64,000 nt of DNA from Neospora caninum Liverpool (taxonomy: Eukaryota; Apicomplexa; Conoidasida; Eucoccidiorida; Sarcocystidae), in contig NC_018389.1 of NCBI RefSeq assembly GCF_000208865.1, positions 1,302,001 through 1,366,000 on the forward strand. Direction: 5' to 3'. The translations under genes and the position numbers were made by a program. Below the pieces are notes generated by a model. The model saw nothing but the letters and a program-made list of their open reading frames with translations, did no database searches and was not told the DNA's origin. The first letter of the stretch is position 1, and each line of letters begins with the position of its first letter. Shown piece by piece: positions 59,814-64,000 of the stretch.

Positions 59814-62800
59814 ATGGCCTCAAAGAGACAAAGGCATTCGCTGCAGGCAGAAGAGAAAGCGACAATGCAGCTTCACTCAGTCTCTCGTCCTCTTTGCGCG
59901 CTCTCTCTCCCCTCTGACCCTCGCGCGTCTTCAGGCAACTCTTCCTGTCTCCCTCGATGTTACCTATCCTCTTCACTCCGTTCACCTGCCTTTCTGTGCC
60001 GTCGTTTGTCTCTCGGTTTCCCTTTTCTTGTTCTCGCTTCTCTGGCTCTTTCTTCTCCCTCGTTCTGTGTCGCGTCTTTTTTGTCCTACTCTTCTCCGTT
60101 TTCCTCTCGTCGCCTTCTTCACTCTGTATCCTCACCACCGTCGTTTCTTCATCCCTTTTCCTCTTCGTACCCTTTCCGTTCCCCAGCTCCTTTTCTCTTG
60201 TCTTCCTCGCTGCGGCAATTCGGTGCAAGAAGGAGGGTGGGATGCTGGCAGCGGGGCCTTTTTCTGAGGTTTTGCTGTCAACAGGAAGAGAGAAGATGCC
60301 AGTTCGGACGTGACTTCGCTTTCCGCCCAGAAGGGTGCGGGGGAACCAAAGGACGGCGAGGAGGCCTAGCGATGACGGATGGCGATTTTATGGGGTGTAT
60401 GTACACTCCAGGACACATCTCGCCATACACAACCGCTGCAGAGGTACGTTTCGAGTTCCGCCTCTTTATGCGTCCAGCAGACTCATGGCGGCTATCTGTC
60501 TCTCTTGCGCTCCTCGGTTCTCGTGTTGCGCCTTAGATTTCGTCTGCAGAGATGGAGTGAGTCTGCAGACTTCCGCGTCGCTCCTTAGCCTCGCCCTCTT
60601 GTCGTGCTCTTCTGGACTTCTCTCCCGTCGAGTTCTCTACCAGAGAGAGAAGACACTTCCAGTCTTGTGTTTCTCAGGAGCTTCCCAGTTTTGTATCTTT
60701 TTATGAAGTGTCTTTTCGCTTACCTACAGAACTCACCGAAGCGTGACTCTCCCGTTCTCATTCATTAGCTTTTTTGCCGCGCTTCCGCCTTCTCCAGCTC
60801 GTCTTCGTCTCAGGAGGACGGCGGCCATATTCCTTTCCTTTCGCCTCATCCTTGTCTCTCTTCAAACGTATTTTCCTCCGCTGTCACGCTCCTCCACCCT
60901 CTAGTGCATCTCTACGTCTTCGCGGGCTTGCTACCTGCTGCTTCGGTGAGCGTCGTCTCTGAACCTTTCTTCGGATCCCCTGCATCGCGTGACGTTCCGG
61001 TATTCCTCTACCTAGCCCCGGTCTCTCTTTTCGTCTTTGCAGCCTCCTCTTTTCTGTCGAAGCGAATCTGACAAGTTCGATCTTTTCTCCGGCTTCCTAC
61101 GCCGCCGCCTTCTCTTCCTCCACGGCCCCCTGACCGACCAGCTGGCCGCTTCACTCGCTGCTCAGCTGTTGTACATGGCTGACACTGCGCAGAGACAGGA
61201 GGAAGAGGGAAGCGAACACGGAGCAGAACGGGAAGACGAGGCTCGCGGGCAAGGAGAGAGACGAGGAGCAGGCGAGGAGATGGAAAACGAAAGCGAGGGG
61301 GAAGAACAGGGAGCGCGCGGAAGGCGAGAGAGAACGGACGTGTTTTGTCCGTCGTCTCGCCCTGAAGCGTCTGCTGCGCATCTGCGCAAAAGAAGAAATG
61401 CAAAGAGAACTTTTCTCTCTTCAGTCTTTCCAGATTCCTTGGTCTCGCCCTCAATCTCGTCTTGTGAAGAATCACTCGTCCCTTCTCGTTCGAGTACGCG
61501 ACACTGCGAAGAGAGAGAGAAGGAAAAGCTACTTCCGGTTGACATTCTCATCAATTCCCCAGGCGGCTCCGTTACAGCAGGTATGGAAAGACAAATCTTC
61601 GATCTGTGATCGTCCTACACAAACGCCATGACGAAAAGCTCCTCCCCACCGTAGGTACATATATATATATAGGTGTACGCGTGTGTATGTATGCATTGTC
61701 TGCTTTGTTTCTGTCGCGGTGTTTGTGTGTCCAAAACTTATCGCTTTCTCTCTGTAGGGCTGGGTTTAAAAGTGCCTCTGTATTATCTTCTCCCTGAGTC
61801 TCTTTGTGCATGCTTCTACCACTACATCGATATGTACGTGTACACATATGCATAAGTGTATATGTATATGCATGCGCCTGCGTGTTTGTGTGTGTGACAT
61901 CTGTTCGATGCGCCCCATGTGGGGTGTCGAGAAGCGAGTGTGTAAAAAGAGTCGGTGTTTGCGTTGCCCTCAGCGCTGGGGATTTTGGATCTTTTCCAGT
62001 CGCTCCCGTTCGACGTCCACACAACATGCGTCGGCCAAGCTGCAGGTGTCGCCGCGATGCTCCTCGCTGCAGGGACGCCTGGCTGCCGTCGCGCCTTTCC
62101 TTCGTCTCGCCTTTCTCTTCGGCAAATCGAAGGTCACCATGTCCTCCGTAGCACACCCAGATGTGCATTCGCCCTTCTCGTCCACAGACATCTTGCACGT
62201 ACTCGCGGCATGGAAAACCCGTGTCAATAATATTTTAATCTGAGTGCAGTCGCGTCTGCGGTCATGTCCGAATCCCAACTAGTACACGTAGGCACGTGCA
62301 TTTTTATTTGTACATGTACGCCGATTCATGGATACTTGCATGCACCTGTACTTCTAGGTACAAATGCCTACTTTTGATTTCTGAGACCATACACGTACAC
62401 AGGCATATCCCTTTATCTATCTACATGTATGTAGATTTTTTGTGCTGGCTCTCGTGCGTGGGTGCGTGCATCGTCTTCTCTCGGATGAAGGCGTTTCCTT
62501 TGGGTTTCCTTGCGAGAGGGGATGAAGGATGAAAACCGCGCGGAAGGTTTTGTCGTTTCGTCGTAGTTCTCACTTGAAACGCACCGGCGCTATGCGATCT
62601 TTTTTTTGTCCACCTGGCCGTTTTTGCGATTTGTGAACGTTCTTCTCCAGGCCGGGTAGAAGGCCAGGCGGAAGCAATCGACCGAGAGACGCTCGAGATC
62701 GAAAACGTCCAGCGCATGGTGTACAGACACCTCGCGGCCTTCTGCACTGGCCGCCAAGCTCGGCGAGACGAGAGAGAACAGGAGAGAGAACAAGAGAGAG

Positions 62801-62961
62801 AAAGGCAGATCGAGAAGAGAGAGAAGGCAATTCGAGAGGACTGCGAAAAAGAGTTGTTTCTTAGCGCCGGCGAGGCGGTGAAGTATGGGCTCATAGACCG
62901 AGTCATTCCCGTCAAATACAGACCTCCCTGGCACACAGTGGGGCGCCCAAAAGCCGATTGA
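59814..62961 (+). CDS. ClpR: ClpR-type (proteolytically inactive) Clp protease subunit, probably apicoplast
   Basis: ClpP forms the barrel of the Clp protease; ClpR paralogues lack the catalytic residues and join mixed plastid rings. Exons 59814-60443, 61043-61580, 61974-62132 and 62651-62961 join in phase to 545 residues. Residues 1-190 are Ser/Arg-rich with a hydrophobic stretch (LSLGFPFLVLASLAL), as in a bipartite apicoplast leader; ATG 59865 has better context than ATG 59814. The Clp fold begins near FDLFSGFLRRRLLFLHGPL, with ASLAAQLLYM, then about 100 residues of acidic insert before ILINSPGGSVTA. The nucleophile motif GQAAS is GQAAG (Gly 414) and the catalytic His position is Arg (LSLRQI, residue 439). 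Only the Asp in YGLIDRVI (525) remains. The C-terminal helix holds an EREQEREQER-type insert. Identity as a ClpP relative is clear; organelle and partner are inferred. Confidence 0.9.
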
Positions 62962-63040
62962 GTTGAGCAGGCAGATGAATTCTCCGTCTCTGAGACTGTC
63001 AACAGACATGTCTCACGTATATCTATACCCGTCTGTACAG

Positions 63041-63078
<38 letters not shown>

Positions 63079-63847
63079 TTATATCTGCATGCGCGTGTAA
63101 CTATATGTGCATTTGGGTGTGCCTGCAAGTGCGTGGGCATATGCAGATGAGGGGGAGAGGGTTACGCGTGTTTATGTATGTAGATTGGTTTCGGGAATAT
63201 TCCCGTCCTTCGCGGCCACGTGTGAGGCAAGCGTGTGGCTGAGGGAAGGAAAGGCGTTTCGTGGCACTTTGCTTTCGATGCACGCGCTGTCGATTTTTTC
63301 GACCGATCGGAGAATCCGAAATCCATTTTTGTCGGCCAGCTCGGGCCGCGCGTGCGTTCGCTGCCTCTTTCTCTCGCCTTCAAAGGATATCGAGAAACCC
63401 CTGCGCAGCGGGGTGAGAGTTTTGCGAAGGCGGTGAGAAAGTATCTTCTCGGAAGACTGATTGGAGAGGCAGCGAGTCTGCCGCACGCCGATTCCTGTTT
63501 TCCGATCGCGACAGTTTCGGTTCCGCATACAGGGAAGAAACGAGTTGCCTTTCGGCGGGACATCCACCCAAACAGACGGCACACCAGAAACGGAGAATCG
63601 TCTTTCCCCTTGGACCTTTTCGCAGACACAACAAGTCTCAAGCTCCGGGCAGCTGGGGAGACACTTTTCTGCCCAAGCCGCCGTCTCCGCCTTTTCTCCT
63701 ACAGATTTCCTTTTTCCAGGCTCTGCTCTCGCGAGACGCCTCTCTGGCCTTTCGAGACGCTCTCCGCGTACAGATGCTACGTGCTTCTTCTACACGTTAT
63801 CTTTTCATCGGCCGTTTGCGCCCCTCTTTGTCCGCGCTTTGGGACGT
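62962..63847. other. Intergenic region between convergent ClpR and transketolase genes
   Basis: Three-prime flanks of both genes. It contains a TA microsatellite at about 63041-63076. Other open frames are short and unsupported. Confidence 0.6.
63041..63076 (+). repeat. TA microsatellite
   Basis: About 34 bases of alternating TA in the 3' flank of ClpR. Confidence 0.9.
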
Positions 63848-63987
63848 CTAGAAAGGAGGTTTGTACTCCTCGATTTTCTTCGCAATGCTCGCAGGGGAGA
63901 AGCCGAAGAAGTCGTAGAGAGCCTTTCCCGGCGCGCTCGCGCCAAACGACTGCATGCCGACGTGAACGTCAAAGTATTTGTCCCATC
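63848..63987 (-). CDS. Transketolase, last exon (gene continues beyond the right edge)
   Basis: Transketolase is the thiamine-diphosphate enzyme of the pentose phosphate pathway that moves two-carbon units between sugar phosphates. One exon is visible: acceptor TTGCAG at the right edge, then 46 codons ending in TAG (63848-63850). It reads KYFDVHVGMQSFGASAPGKA, then LYDFFGFSPASI and a C-terminal KIEEYKPPF. The FGASAP(G/A)K-x-LY-x-(F/H)FG(F/I) string is the conserved C-terminal domain signature of transketolases. The active-site N-terminal and pyrimidine-binding domains lie outside the window. The gene converges on ClpR with 0.9 kb between stops. A related DXS-type enzyme would not be expected to show this exact C-terminal string. 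Confidence 0.88.
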
Positions 63988-64000
63988 CTGCAACAGGAAA

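Overview
The window reads as nuclear DNA of a coccidian apicomplexan, most likely the Toxoplasma/Hammondia/Neospora group. The genes have many introns with GT-AG junctions. Intergenic and untranslated stretches run to several kilobases and are rich in CT/GA tracts, TA/TACA microsatellites and homopolymer runs. Proteins carry long Ser/Arg/Glu-rich disordered insertions. One plastid-type Clp protein has a leader resembling an apicoplast bipartite signal, and one intergenic region holds broken pieces of coccidian-type mitochondrial cob and cox1. Exon models were built by hand from splice consensus and reading-frame phase; none was checked against transcripts.

Layout, left to right. 1-1563 (+): C-terminal part of chaperonin subunit CCT6. 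3264-12772 (-): an 11-exon, about 1,527-residue helical-repeat protein of the apicomplexan RAP/heptatricopeptide type, probably organellar and RNA-binding. 15131-15975 (+): a possible small three-exon gene. 19411-24350 (+): a two-exon, 1,510-residue protein with a HAD hydrolase core split by a disordered insert. 27599-29231 (-): a PIG-X-like subunit of the first GPI mannosyltransferase. 33843-42845 (-): an eight-repeat Pumilio RNA-binding protein with a very long N-terminal region. 48762-49460 (+): a small protein with a mitochondrial-type N-terminus and a Ser/Ala/Pro minisatellite. 50740-50987: mitochondrial cob and cox1 fragments inserted in the nuclear genome. 53028-57572 (-): a MYST histone acetyltransferase in 10 exons, one intron with GC-AG ends. 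59814-62961 (+): a ClpP-family protein lacking the catalytic Ser and His (ClpR type). 63848-63987 (-): last exon of transketolase.

The genes do not form a pathway or operon. They cover housekeeping (protein folding, GPI anchors, pentose phosphate metabolism), gene regulation (Pumilio, MYST) and organelle biology (RAP-like protein, ClpR, the small mitochondrial candidate). MYST and ClpR are head to head across a 2.2 kb gap. CCT6/RAP, HAD/PIG-X, the small mitochondrial protein/MYST, and ClpR/transketolase converge. I found no CRISPR array, phage, transposase, rRNA or convincing tRNA gene. The points most worth following up are the inactive ClpR, the interrupted HAD domain, the mitochondrial insertion, the GC-AG intron and the cryptic gene near 15.1-16.0 kb.
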